The notes under the pieces: generated by a model
The model's database searches: none
What the model was told of the DNA's origin: nothing
Seen by the model: only the letters and a program-made list of their open reading frames with translations
Program-made: the position numbers and the translations under genes
NCBI GenBank assembly: GCA_017938625.1
Contig: JAGBBD010000032.1
Coordinates: 1-64,000, forward strand
Origin: Oscillospiraceae bacterium
Lineage (GTDB): Bacteria > Bacillota > Clostridia > Oscillospirales > Oscillospiraceae
Length of the DNA: 64,000 nt
Direction: 5' to 3'
Shown: positions 8,254 to 16,744 of the stretch, in pieces
Layout of the letters: each line of letters begins with the position of its first letter
Position numbering within the stretch: the first letter of the stretch is position 1

Positions 8254-8688
8254 ATGAAAAAACAAACTTATCTTCTCAATATTCTGCTGGCGATCTTTGT
8301 CGGCGGCATTTGTCTGACCATGCTGCTGTTTGATGTACTGGCGCCTTATGTGGTGGTGCCCCATCTGAGCATTCCCTTGCTGGTGCTGATGACGGTGGTG
8401 CCTCTTGCTGTGGAAAACTATGTAGGCGCACCCCAAAAGCGCGAATGGGCAGGCACGCTCATTATGGGCACACTGACCCTGACTGTGCTTCCCATCTGCG
8501 CAGGACAGCTGGGTGACGTTTCCATCCTGCGTTTGTTTGTGTGCAGCGCAGCTGTGTTCTGTCTGACCACGGTGCTGTATACTTCCATGAGCAAACGGAT
8601 GGCAGGCGGCGCAAAAGCCAAAGCTGCCCCCGCCGTCAACGCCCTGCTGCTGTACCTGGCAGCCCAGTTCTTCCAGGGCATCATGTAA
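8254..8688 (+). CDS. Small integral membrane protein of unknown function, last gene of Rnf-like operon
   Basis: 144 residues with four or five hydrophobic segments (about 8-30, 37-56, 66-84, 90-108, 126-144) and a short basic loop near SKRMAGGAKAKAA. I compared it by eye with RnfA and RnfE, the two six-helix subunits that should follow rnfG, and see neither their length (about 190-200 residues) nor their conserved cysteines and NNxVL-type motifs. It starts 4 bp after rnfG with GGAGGT as ribosome binding site, so it is co-translated with the Rnf genes. It may be a specific partner of this incomplete complex. Function not recognised. Confidence 0.75.
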   Translation: MKKQTYLLNILLAIFVGGICLTMLLFDVLAPYVVVPHLSIPLLVLMTVVPLAVENYVGAPQKREWAGTLIMGTLTLTVLPICAGQLGDVSILRLFVCSAAVFCLTTVLYTSMSKRMAGGAKAKAAPAVNALLLYLAAQFFQGIM

Positions 8689-8715
8689 AGAAACACTGCA
8701 AGGAATAAAAGCAAA

Positions 8716-8750
8716 AGCAGGCTTCCCCACCGGGGAAGCCTGCTTTTTGT
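8716..8750. terminator. Bidirectional terminator
   Basis: Arms 8716-8728 and 8732-8744 (AGCAGGCTTCCCC and complement), 3-nt loop, T run after on the plus strand and A run before. It ends the Rnf-like operon and the convergent PII-like/DUF1538 pair. Confidence 0.85.
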
Positions 8751-9442
8751 TATCCTTCTTCTTCGATCTCTTCCATCAGACGCATGCCTGCGGTATCGGT
8801 GACAGGCAGGGAGAAGACGATGGCGCCTGCTTTTGTGCCGGTGCCTGCCTTCTGCATAATGGCTTGCATGATGGCATTTTTCTGATCCGTGCGGACAACG
8901 ATGAAGATCATCTCCTTCTCCGGAACAAGGGTCATGCCCATAAACTTTTCTGCCAGATGGCTGCCTGTACCCTTGGCATGGATGATCGTGCCGCCTGCGG
9001 CATGGACCTCACGGGCAGCGTTCATGATCTGCTCGCTGTAGCCTTGGTTGGCGATGGTGATCAAAAGATCGTATTTTGTATCCTTCAATGAAGATTCATC
9101 TCCTTTCACGAACTGCTGCCCTACGGTCAGATAGTTCAGCGCCTTTGTTCCGCCGATGCTGCTCAGGGGTACCAGAAATGCGATGCCGATACCGGGAATA
9201 TCGATGTTCATCCGCAGCCGCAGCTGCCGCTTGACTTCCTTCCACTTAGTATCTGTGATCAGATGGAACAAGATGCCTTTTTCCGACCCGTCCAGACCGA
9301 AGTAATCCAGCACCTCGCTGGAGGCTGTGCCGCTGCCTAGGGTAATGAAGGAAACGGGCAGCCCCATGGATGTATAGAAATCTGAGAATTTTTTCGTGAC
9401 CTTACGGCTGGTAACGGTCACCATCAAGAATAGTTCACTCAT
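8750..9442 (-). CDS. Tandem PII-like regulator associated with DUF1538
   Basis: 230 residues, soluble. It consists of two successive PII-like ferredoxin-fold units. Unit 1 (about 1-98) runs from ELFLMVTVTSRKVTKKFSDF to GIGIAFLVPLSSIGG. Unit 2 (about 122-222) runs from YDLLITIANQGYSEQIMNAAREVHAAGGTIIHAKGTG to KAGAIVFSLPV, the latter closely resembling a single PII-like protein with a T-loop region around HLAEKFMGMTL. PII proteins bind nucleotides and switch membrane transporters. It lies 18 bp behind the DUF1538 gene, a pairing I have seen described as conserved in Firmicutes. The ligand is unknown. Confidence 0.75.
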   Translation of the reverse strand: MSELFLMVTVTSRKVTKKFSDFYTSMGLPVSFITLGSGTASSEVLDYFGLDGSEKGILFHLITDTKWKEVKRQLRLRMNIDIPGIGIAFLVPLSSIGGTKALNYLTVGQQFVKGDESSLKDTKYDLLITIANQGYSEQIMNAAREVHAAGGTIIHAKGTGSHLAEKFMGMTLVPEKEMIFIVVRTDQKNAIMQAIMQKAGTGTKAGAIVFSLPVTDTAGMRLMEEIEEEG

Positions 9443-9460
9443 AGAAAAGCCCTCCCTGTA

Positions 9461-10978
9461 TCAAAGCTCAATGATGGCATCGTCATCATCGGGCAGCAGG
9501 ATCTCACCTTCGCCGCGTCTTCTGTTCTTGATCACAGAGACCACACCAAGGATCTGGATGGTGATCAGAGGGGTCATGGCGACCATGGCGACCACGCCGA
9601 AGGCATCTTTTGTCAGATCGCCGCCCACAGCCACACAGGCACCTTGCGCCAGAGGCAGCAGGAAGGTGGCGGTCATAGGGCCGGAGGCAACACCGCCGGA
9701 GTCAAAGGCAATGGCGGTGAAAATTTTGGGAACGACAAAGCTCAGACCCAGGGCGATGGCGTAGCCGGGGAGCAAAAACCACATAATGGAAATGCCTGTC
9801 AGCACTCTTGTCATGGCAAGGGCGACGGACGCCGCCACACCGAGGGACAGAGCAGTGCCCATGGCTTTGGCGGAGATAGCGCCGTCGGTGATCTCCTCGA
9901 CCTGGTGGTTGAGCACGTACACGGCAGGCTCTGCCTTGACGATAAAGAAGCCGATGACAGCGCCGATGGGAATGAGCAGGTAGCGCCAGCTCTGCGCTGC
10001 AATGACGCTGCCGAGATAAGCGCCTGTCGGCATAAAGCCCACGTTGGCGCCTGTGAGGAACAGCACCAGACCAAGATAGGTGTAAACCAGACCGATGGCG
10101 ATCTTGCCGAGGCTTCTGCCGGAAAGATGCAGGGAGAAGATCTGGAACAATCCGAAGAACAGCACAATGGGAAGCAGCGAAACGGCGATCTCCTTGATAT
10201 AGGCAGGCAGCTGCCGACCGAAGATCTTCCAGAGTTCCACGGTGTCTGCGATCTGTACATCGTGAACCAATTCCGTATGGCTGTCACCGGGAGTAAAGAT
10301 CAGACCTAAGATCAGCACCGCCAGAATGGGGCCCACGGAACAAAGGGCGACCAGACCAAAGCTATCATCTGCTGCATGGCGGTCATTACGGATGGCGCTG
10401 ATACCGATACCAAGCGCCATAATAAAGGGTACGGTCATAGGGCCTGTGGTGACACCGCCGGAATCAAAGGCGATAGCACGGAAATTGCCGGGCACAAAAA
10501 ATGCCAGAATGAACACGATCACATACAGTCCAACCAACAGATGTGGCAGGGCGATGCCCAGCAGCATACGCAAAATGGCGATCAGCAGGAACAGACCCAC
10601 ACCGATGGCAACGGCAAGGATCAGAATGTGATTGGGAATGGAGGGCACAAGCTCTGCCAGTACCTGCAGATCCGGCTCCGAGATGGTGATGATCACACCG
10701 AGGACAAAGCTCAGAAGCAGGATAAACCAGACCTTTTTCGTCTGGGTCATCTTCGCGCCCACTTTTTCGCCCATGGGAGTCATGGAAAGCTCTGCGCCCA
10801 AGGTGAAGAACATCATGCCGATCATGACCAGCACAGCGCCCATAAGAAAACTCAGCAGCACGCTGGGGGACACCGGTGCCACAGTGAAGCTCAGCAGCAG
10901 CACGATCACGATCACAGGGACAACAGCAGACAGCGCCTCAGACAGCTTTGACTGCATTTTGGGACTCCAGAATTTCAA
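9461..10978 (-). CDS. DUF1538 membrane protein, internally duplicated
   Basis: 505 residues with about twelve hydrophobic segments. The protein is a tandem duplication: AFDSGGVTTGPMT at residues 170-182 and AFDSGGVASGPMT at 424-436, 254 residues apart, each inside similar hydrophobic surroundings, and TxGAxxGFMPTGAYLG-like text near 309-322 answering TLGAELSMTPMG near 59-70. The start is a TTG at 10978 because GGAGGTGATGGA stands 7 nt before it; the first ATG is seven codons inside and poorly placed, and the longer frame upstream has no binding site. A transporter role is likely but substrate is unknown. It is co-transcribed with the PII-like gene. Confidence 0.8.
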   Translation of the reverse strand: MKFWSPKMQSKLSEALSAVVPVIVIVLLLSFTVAPVSPSVLLSFLMGAVLVMIGMMFFTLGAELSMTPMGEKVGAKMTQTKKVWFILLLSFVLGVIITISEPDLQVLAELVPSIPNHILILAVAIGVGLFLLIAILRMLLGIALPHLLVGLYVIVFILAFFVPGNFRAIAFDSGGVTTGPMTVPFIMALGIGISAIRNDRHAADDSFGLVALCSVGPILAVLILGLIFTPGDSHTELVHDVQIADTVELWKIFGRQLPAYIKEIAVSLLPIVLFFGLFQIFSLHLSGRSLGKIAIGLVYTYLGLVLFLTGANVGFMPTGAYLGSVIAAQSWRYLLIPIGAVIGFFIVKAEPAVYVLNHQVEEITDGAISAKAMGTALSLGVAASVALAMTRVLTGISIMWFLLPGYAIALGLSFVVPKIFTAIAFDSGGVASGPMTATFLLPLAQGACVAVGGDLTKDAFGVVAMVAMTPLITIQILGVVSVIKNRRRGEGEILLPDDDDAIIEL

Positions 10979-11028
10979 TCCATCACCTCCGTTAACATTT
11001 ACAGCAATTCTATCACAAAATTGAAAAG

Positions 11029-11057
11029 ATTTTAAGCCTAAAAGGAAAGTTTTACAA
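11029..11057 (-). promoter_or_regulatory. Promoter of DUF1538/PII-like operon
   Basis: On the minus strand TTGTAA (11057-11052), 17-nt spacer, TAAAAT (11034-11029), about 50 bp upstream of the TTG start. Confidence 0.6.
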
Positions 11058-11097
11058 AGAATTAAAAATGATTCTCTCAGGCCTCTTGGCATTATGC

Positions 11098-11123
11098 TCA
11101 GTACGATATTTCTGCAGTACTGA
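11098..11123. promoter_or_regulatory. Inverted repeat between divergent promoters
   Basis: TCAGTAC at 11098-11104 and GTACTGA at 11117-11123 are exact inverted 7-bp arms. The element lies between the minus-strand DUF1538 promoter and the plus-strand TIR promoter and has no T run, so it could be an operator. Confidence 0.3.
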
Positions 11124-11182
11124 ACATTCCCATATCAGAAGAAGGAACAGGGGAATTTGTATGTGAATTTTGGCAGATTTTG

Positions 11183-11191
11183 TGATATACT
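11183..11191 (+). promoter_or_regulatory. Extended -10 promoter of the TIR gene
   Basis: TG-A-TATACT, an extended -10 element with no clear -35, 31 bp upstream of the start at 11222. Confidence 0.45.
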
Positions 11192-11221
11192 AACTGTGAT
11201 CGCAACATGGGAGGAATGGCT

Positions 11222-13711
11222 ATGGCGCTGCAGGTTAAAACAAGAGGAAATGTGTCTCCGCAAGGAAAACCAAGAGTATATTTCTGCTGCCATCCGGCAG
11301 ATTTTGGGGCTTTTTTTGACGCTGTTTCCGATGAGATCTTGGCAAAGCAGAACTGCGCCGTGTGGTATGTGGAAAAAGACGGTACAGATGAAAACTTCCG
11401 GGCTGATCTGGAGCGAATGAACCTATTTGTCATGCCTGTGACCACAAGGCTTTTGACCACGGAAAACCCTGCACTGGAGGAATTTCGCTTTGCGGTGGCG
11501 CACCATATTCCCGTGCTGCCGCTCATGCAGGAGAGCGGTCTGGAGGCGCAGTTCAACAAGATCTGCGGCGATTTGCAGTTCTTAGACAAGTATGCCAAGG
11601 ACGACACCGCCATCTCCTATGATGAAAAGCTGACCAATTATTTAAACAGCGTCCTCATCGGTGACGAGCTGGCGGCACAGATCCGGGCTGCGTTTGATGC
11701 CTACATCTTTTTGAGCTACCGCAAGAAGGATCGCCGCTACGCGCAGGAGCTCATGAAGCTGATCCACAAAAACGACTTCTGCCGTGACATTGCCATCTGG
11801 TATGATGAATTTTTAACGCCCGGCGAAAACTTCAACGACTCCATCAAGGAAGCCTTGGAAAAGAGCGGTCTGTTCGTTCTGACGGTGACACCAAATCTTG
11901 TCAATGAGCAGAACTACATCATGACCACCGAGTATCCCATGGCGCAGGAGCTTCATAAGATCGTGCTGCCTGCGGAAATGGTGTGCACGGATAAAAACCT
12001 TCTGACAGAGAAATATCCCGGCATTGAAGACTGCACCGATGCCCACGACGATCCTGCCATGACCGCCATGCTGCTGCGTGCGGTGGAGCGTCTGGCGCTG
12101 AAGGAAAACGACAAAGATCCCCGGCATAATTTCTTCATGGGTCTTGCCTATCTGTCCGGCATCGATGTGGAAGTGGATCACGAACGTGCTGCAGAGCTTA
12201 TCATGTCCGCCGCGGAAGACGGATTGGTGGAAGCTGCCGCCAAACTGACGGGAATGTACCGGGAAGGTCTTGGTGTGGCGCGGAATTTTGAAGCTGCTAT
12301 CCGCTGGCAGGATCATAAAATCAGCTTGCTGAAAGCAGCATATGAAGAAAACGGCACACAAGACAGCTGCCACGATCTGTGCTGGGCAAATCTTGTGTGC
12401 GGTGACTGGTATCGGGAACTTGGGAAACTTCCTCAGGCGCGAAGAAGGTATGCCATCGCTCTGACCACATGGGAAGATCATATGGAGCGTCAGCCCTCCG
12501 ACAGCGTTTTGCAGGATGTGTCTGTGGCAGCAGAGCGGCTGGGCGATCTGTGTAAGGATGCGGAAGATCTGGACGCAGCCTTCCGATATTACGAAAAGTC
12601 CCTCTCCATCCGGGAAAAGCTGGCGGAAAATGAATGGATGCTCAGCGCCCAATACACCTATGCTGTGGCATTGGAAAAAATGGGAACGCTGAAAAAAGCC
12701 AAGGGAGATCTGGCAGGTGCGCGGTCTTACTATGAGCGCTTCCTTGCTGCAGCGGAGACGCTGGTGAAACGCACACAGCTGGAGGATGTGCAGAAAAGTC
12801 TGGCAGCCGGCTACTATAACATGGGCGATATCTGTGCCCGGCAGGGAGATCTTGCATCTGCCAAAGCGTACCATGATCGGTCTCTTGCCGTTGCCGAGAC
12901 GCTGGCTGCGGAAACAGGCTCTGTGCAGGCGCGCCGTGATCTGTCTGTCAGCTATCACGGTGTGGGCGATGTGCTGAGCACCGCAGGTGAGTATGAAGCG
13001 GCGAAGCCTTATTATGCCAAAGCCCTTGCACTCACAGAAGCTCTGGCAGAGGAGACCGGCTCGGTACAGGCGCGGCAGGATCTGTCCTATGCCCTGGGCA
13101 AGCTGGGCAATACGGAAAAAAACCTCAAGCATTACGAAAAAGCAAAAGCCTATTATGAAAAAAGCTTGGCCATGGTGGAGACTTTGGCAGAGGAAACAGG
13201 TCTGATTCAGATGCGGCGCAACGTGGCTGTGCTGTATAACGATCTTGGCGATGTGTGTACAGGACTGGAGGCTTACGAGCAGGCGCGGACTTATTATGGA
13301 CAGGCGCTTGCCATTGCAGAGCACCTGGCAGAAACAGTCAAGACCATACAGATCCGACGGGATCTGATGGTCAGTTATCTGAAAATGGGCGAGATCTGCA
13401 AGGAAAGCGGCGAACGGACTGCTGCAAAAAAGCGCTTTGGCAGACTGTTCAGCGCTGCCAAGGACATTGCTGCAGGGCTGGAATATTACGAAAAAGCTCT
13501 TGCCATTGCCGAAGCCATGGTGCAGGAGCTGGACTCTGTGCAGGCATGGGATGATCTGGGTGTTGCCTGTGTTAAGTGTCTCACCGGCTGTCTGCGGAAG
13601 GATAAGCAGCAGTATTACTTGAACCGGGCGATTGAGATCTATGAGATGCTTTGCAAACGCTGCCCGGGCGTCAGACGTTATCGGGAGTATCTGGCAATGC
13701 TGAAAAAATAA
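11222..13711 (+). CDS. Double TIR, Sel1 and TPR repeat protein
   Basis: 829 residues, no signal peptide. Residues 17-105 form a diverged TIR-like fold (RVYFCCHPADFGAFFDAVS, a CAVWYV strand, MNLFVMPVTTRLL and Glu86/87). Residues 158-255 form a canonical TIR domain (DAYIFLSYRKKDRRYAQELM, IAIWYDEFLTPGENF, SGLFVLTVTPN), with Glu237 in the place of the catalytic glutamate of NAD-cleaving TIRs. Residues 303-360 look like Sel1 repeats, and the rest (about 375-829) is a long tetratricopeptide array of the kinesin-light-chain kind with recurring EETGSVQARRDLS. I chose the ATG at 11222 because GGAGG is 7 nt before it; the ATG at 11207 has none. Role may be NAD-based signalling or defence, or protein scaffolding; it stands alone. 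Confidence 0.82.
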   Translation: MALQVKTRGNVSPQGKPRVYFCCHPADFGAFFDAVSDEILAKQNCAVWYVEKDGTDENFRADLERMNLFVMPVTTRLLTTENPALEEFRFAVAHHIPVLPLMQESGLEAQFNKICGDLQFLDKYAKDDTAISYDEKLTNYLNSVLIGDELAAQIRAAFDAYIFLSYRKKDRRYAQELMKLIHKNDFCRDIAIWYDEFLTPGENFNDSIKEALEKSGLFVLTVTPNLVNEQNYIMTTEYPMAQELHKIVLPAEMVCTDKNLLTEKYPGIEDCTDAHDDPAMTAMLLRAVERLALKENDKDPRHNFFMGLAYLSGIDVEVDHERAAELIMSAAEDGLVEAAAKLTGMYREGLGVARNFEAAIRWQDHKISLLKAAYEENGTQDSCHDLCWANLVCGDWYRELGKLPQARRRYAIALTTWEDHMERQPSDSVLQDVSVAAERLGDLCKDAEDLDAAFRYYEKSLSIREKLAENEWMLSAQYTYAVALEKMGTLKKAKGDLAGARSYYERFLAAAETLVKRTQLEDVQKSLAAGYYNMGDICARQGDLASAKAYHDRSLAVAETLAAETGSVQARRDLSVSYHGVGDVLSTAGEYEAAKPYYAKALALTEALAEETGSVQARQDLSYALGKLGNTEKNLKHYEKAKAYYEKSLAMVETLAEETGLIQMRRNVAVLYNDLGDVCTGLEAYEQARTYYGQALAIAEHLAETVKTIQIRRDLMVSYLKMGEICKESGERTAAKKRFGRLFSAAKDIAAGLEYYEKALAIAEAMVQELDSVQAWDDLGVACVKCLTGCLRKDKQQYYLNRAIEIYEMLCKRCPGVRRYREYLAMLKK

Positions 13712-13715
13712 ACAA

Positions 13716-13752
13716 AAAATATGCTGTCTGCAATGCAGACAGCATATTTTAA
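13716..13752. terminator. Bidirectional terminator
   Basis: Arms 13717-13732 and 13734-13749 around ATATGCTGTCTGCA form a long stem flanked by A and T runs, ending the TIR gene and the convergent sugar kinase gene. Confidence 0.8.
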
Positions 13753-13761
13753 TATATGGAA

Positions 13762-14790
13762 TTATCTCTGGATACGACCGGAGCCGTCGCCGCCTGCCAG
13801 CTTTTCCACTTCTGCCACGGTGACCATATTGTAGTCGCCTTCGATGGAGTGCTTCAGAGCGGAAGCTGCAACTGCGAATTCAACAGCAGCCTGGGTGGAC
13901 TTGCCGCTGAGCAGAGAGTAGATCAGACCTGCGCCGAAGGAGTCGCCGCCGCCGACACGGTCAATGATGTGCAGATCGTACTTCTTGGAGAAGCAGTATT
14001 CGTCAGATGCCACATCAAACAGCATGGCGCTCCAGCCATTGTCGAATGCGGAGCGGCTCTCACGCAGGGTGATGGCGACCTTTTCAAAACCGAACTTGTC
14101 GGCCAGCTGCTTTGCAACGGACTTGTAGCCTTCGTGGTTCAGAGTGCCGGCGTAGATGTCGGTGGCTTCTGCTTCGATACCGAAGACGTCCTTTGCATCT
14201 TCTTCATTGGAGATGCAAACGTCCACATACTGGCACAGCTTGGTCATGGCTTCTCTTGCCTGGTCACGGGTCCACAGCTTGCCGCGGTAGTTCAGATCGC
14301 AGGAGATCTTGATGCCGCGTGCCTTGGCAGCCTTACAAGCCTGCTCGCAGATCTCGACCAGATTTGCGCCCAAAGCGGGAGTGATGCCGGTGAAGTGGAA
14401 CCAGTCGGCGCCGTCAAAGATCTTGTCCCAGTCGAAGTCCTCAGCGGAAGCTTCCTGAATGGCGGAGTGGGCACGGTCATAGATGCACACGGAGCCGCGC
14501 TGGGAAGCGCCCTTCTCGTTCCAGTAGATGCCCACGCGGTTGCCGCCGCGGGTGATCAGAGTGGTGTCAACACCGTAACGGCGCAGGGAGTTGACGGCAG
14601 CCTGACCGATGGCATGGGCAGGCAGCTTGGTGACATAGGCTGCGTGCATGCCGTAGTTTGCCAGAGAGACGGCAACGTTGGCTTCGCCGCCGCCGAAGCT
14701 GAACTCCAGATGATCGGCCTGCACGAAGCGCTCGTAGTTGTAGGGCTGCAGACGAACCATCAGTTCGCCGAAGGTGATAATTTTGCTCAT
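13762..14790 (-). CDS. kdgK: PfkB-family sugar kinase, likely 2-keto-3-deoxygluconate kinase
   Basis: 342 residues. The N-terminal PfkB signature FSFGGGEANVAVSLANYG and C-terminal RVGGGDSFGAGLIYSLL (the anion-hole and catalytic-Asp motif, usually GAGD) are complete. The opening ITFGELMVRLQPYNYERFVQAD and the segment LPAHAIGQAAVNSLRRYGVDT are typical of KdgK, which phosphorylates 2-keto-3-deoxygluconate in uronate breakdown; fructokinase-like activities remain possible. The start at 14790 has AAGGAGG 9 nt before it. The gene is monocistronic here with no aldolase (kdgA) or uronate genes near it, so the assignment rests on sequence alone. Confidence 0.78.
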   Translation of the reverse strand: MSKIITFGELMVRLQPYNYERFVQADHLEFSFGGGEANVAVSLANYGMHAAYVTKLPAHAIGQAAVNSLRRYGVDTTLITRGGNRVGIYWNEKGASQRGSVCIYDRAHSAIQEASAEDFDWDKIFDGADWFHFTGITPALGANLVEICEQACKAAKARGIKISCDLNYRGKLWTRDQAREAMTKLCQYVDVCISNEEDAKDVFGIEAEATDIYAGTLNHEGYKSVAKQLADKFGFEKVAITLRESRSAFDNGWSAMLFDVASDEYCFSKKYDLHIIDRVGGGDSFGAGLIYSLLSGKSTQAAVEFAVAASALKHSIEGDYNMVTVAEVEKLAGGDGSGRIQR

Positions 14791-14821
14791 AGGGGATATC
14801 CTCCTTTTCAATTCTACATTT

Positions 14822-14849
14822 ATTATACTGTTTGTGCCATGAAATGCAA
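14822..14849 (-). promoter_or_regulatory. Promoter of the sugar kinase gene
   Basis: Minus-strand TTGCAT (14849-14844), 16-nt spacer, TATAAT (14827-14822), 32 bp before the start codon. Confidence 0.7.
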
Positions 14850-14866
14850 GATGGAGATTGGAAAAA

Positions 14867-16237
14867 TCACAGATTTTGCAGGCAGACCACAGAGATCTTC
14901 AGTGCCTGTTCCCTTGTCATGGTGCCCTTGGGGGCAAAGGTGTTGTCACCCATGCCGTTGATGACACCGGTACCGGTGAAAAAGTAAATGTAATTTTTGG
15001 CATAGTCAAAAATATCGCCATGGTCGGAGAACTCCTCCGTGCCCTGCGGCAGAAACTCACCGCCAAAAATAACGCCCTGGGAAGCCAGCTCATACACTCT
15101 GCCCAGCATGGCAGCTGCCTGCTCTCTGGTCAAGGTGGCATGGGGGGCGAAGGTTCCGTCACCCATGCCGTTGACGATGCCAAGCTGATAGGCATTGAGC
15201 ACTTGGGCATCGCTGCAGTCTGAGAAGGGGGAAGTGCCTTCGTAGGACGGCACAGCCGCGCCGGTGAAGGCATCATACATGGCAACTGCCACGGCGGCAA
15301 ATTCCTGCCGCGTGATGGGAAGGGACAGATCCAGCGTCAGCATGGAGGTGGGGATCAAGCCAAAGGAACGGGCATCTTCCATGTAACCGCTTGCCCACGG
15401 GGAGCAGGTCAGCGGTACAGGGGGCGTGACATCCGGTGCAGGCAGCTCCTCTGTGACAGGTGTTTCCAAGAAAGGATCTGCGTCATTGGCGGCATAGAGC
15501 GCCTGAATTTCCTCTGTGTGCGCCACCAGCCACAGAGACTGGTCGTCGCGCCAGATGTGCTCCTTTGCCCAGCTTTCCGTATCTTGTTTCATAAAATACT
15601 GTCTGCCGCCGCCGATGGCATGATCGATGCGGATATCAAACCAGTACCAGGTGCCGTCTATGAGCACATAGTTCCAGGTGTGCTCCACCTGTGTGCCGTC
15701 CATGTTGATAAAGTCGCCGTGGAACTGGCGGCTGTCATAGCCCATGTGACCCAGCAGAACGGTAAACAAAGACGTGAAGGCTGCGCAGGAACCGGTCATT
15801 TTCAGCATCATATTGTATGCCTGAGAGATGACCTGATTGGTGGAATCAAGAGAAAAGTCAAAGTAGTCTGTTCCGCAAAGACCGGAGGTCTCCTCCCAGT
15901 CGCGGCGCAGGAGAATTTCGCCGTTTTGCAGCTTTTCTTGATGGTCCCGGGCGAAATCTTTCTGAGATTCTGTTTGCACCTGCGTGGGGTCAAAGCGGTA
16001 CACACCGTCCCAGTCGTGGCGCTCACCGTTGGCGATGATCCAGTCATAAACGATGCCGATCTGATCCACATCGGACTTGCCCTCCAACGGAAGCTGTGCA
16101 AGGATCTGCTGCGCCATGTAGTCCACGGCGAGATTTCCGACATAGATGGGGGTGCGTACGGAAGCTGCGCCCACGCTCATGGGCAGGGCGGTCAGCACAA
16201 GGGCAATGAGAAGAAAGAGGGATAAAACTCGTTTCAT
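14867..16237 (-). CDS. Secreted transglutaminase-like protein with SLH domains
   Basis: 456 residues. Signal peptide at residues 1-25. A transglutaminase-like domain follows with the triad Cys151 (TGSCAAFTSLF), His186 (VEHTWNYV) and Asp201 (WFDIRID). After a Pro-rich linker the C-terminal half carries S-layer homology repeats, seen as the pattern NAYQLGIVNGMGDGTFAPHATLTREQAA and GVINGMGDNTFAPKGTMTREQAL. The protein is therefore exported and held at the cell wall, where it may cleave or cross-link peptides; relatives with this triad are often peptidases. ATG at 16237 follows AAAGGAG. It lies 11 bp behind the small membrane gene in the same operon. Confidence 0.85.
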   Translation of the reverse strand: MKRVLSLFLLIALVLTALPMSVGAASVRTPIYVGNLAVDYMAQQILAQLPLEGKSDVDQIGIVYDWIIANGERHDWDGVYRFDPTQVQTESQKDFARDHQEKLQNGEILLRRDWEETSGLCGTDYFDFSLDSTNQVISQAYNMMLKMTGSCAAFTSLFTVLLGHMGYDSRQFHGDFINMDGTQVEHTWNYVLIDGTWYWFDIRIDHAIGGGRQYFMKQDTESWAKEHIWRDDQSLWLVAHTEEIQALYAANDADPFLETPVTEELPAPDVTPPVPLTCSPWASGYMEDARSFGLIPTSMLTLDLSLPITRQEFAAVAVAMYDAFTGAAVPSYEGTSPFSDCSDAQVLNAYQLGIVNGMGDGTFAPHATLTREQAAAMLGRVYELASQGVIFGGEFLPQGTEEFSDHGDIFDYAKNYIYFFTGTGVINGMGDNTFAPKGTMTREQALKISVVCLQNL

Positions 16238-16248
16238 GAAGGCTCCTT

Positions 16249-16635
16249 TCAATGATGCTCCAGAAGATAGCTCAGTCCCAGCAGGATGTACATGGGGCCA
16301 AAGCAGTATGCCATGAACATTTCCCGATGGGGAACTCTGGTGGTAAAGCAGTCTGTTAAGATCACGATCTCGGAGATGTATGCCACTGCACCGAGGAAAT
16401 AGGCAATGGCTTTGAGCAGATATCGGAACGGGATGTGGAACAGGGACAAGGCAAACAGCACTGCCGCCGCGCCCACAGCGATGTTGCGGATGAGCAGGAA
16501 AAAGTGTTCTGTCTTTTTGTGGGTGGCGTGAGAAATGATCTCTTCTTCCGAAAGACCTTCCAGCACGTCGTGGATCATATCTTCCGCGTGGTGAATGACT
16601 TCTTCCACCTCGTCGTGCAGGGTGTGGTGAGCCAT
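16249..16635 (-). CDS. Four-helix small membrane protein, unknown function
   Basis: 128 residues. The first 45 residues are acidic and His-rich (HHTLHDEVEEVIHHAEDMIHDVLEGLSEEE), followed by three or four hydrophobic segments between about 48 and 128. AAGGAGG stands 6 nt before the ATG at 16635, and a longer frame upstream has no binding site. It is the first gene of a two-gene operon with the secreted transglutaminase-like protein. I do not recognise the family. Confidence 0.75.
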   Translation of the reverse strand: MAHHTLHDEVEEVIHHAEDMIHDVLEGLSEEEIISHATHKKTEHFFLLIRNIAVGAAAVLFALSLFHIPFRYLLKAIAYFLGAVAYISEIVILTDCFTTRVPHREMFMAYCFGPMYILLGLSYLLEHH

Positions 16636-16668
16636 AGGCAACCTCCTTGACAGACAGATTTTACTTAT

Positions 16669-16695
16669 TATACCAAATTTTTCGCATCTTGCCAA
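16669..16695 (-). promoter_or_regulatory. Strong promoter of the membrane protein / SLH operon
   Basis: Minus-strand TTGGCA (16695-16690), 17... nt spacer within 16675-16689 plus TATAAT (16674-16669), 33 bp before the start. Spacing by coordinates is 15 nt, so the -35 hexamer may be read a base or two differently. Confidence 0.6.
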
Positions 16696-16744
16696 GGTGT
16701 ATGAATTTGCCCACGGGTCAAACACTATGACAAGGGGTGAGAGA

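Noticed and set aside
8254..8688. Considered as RnfA or RnfE
   Set aside because: Too short (144 residues) and without the conserved motifs of either subunit; kept as an unknown membrane protein.
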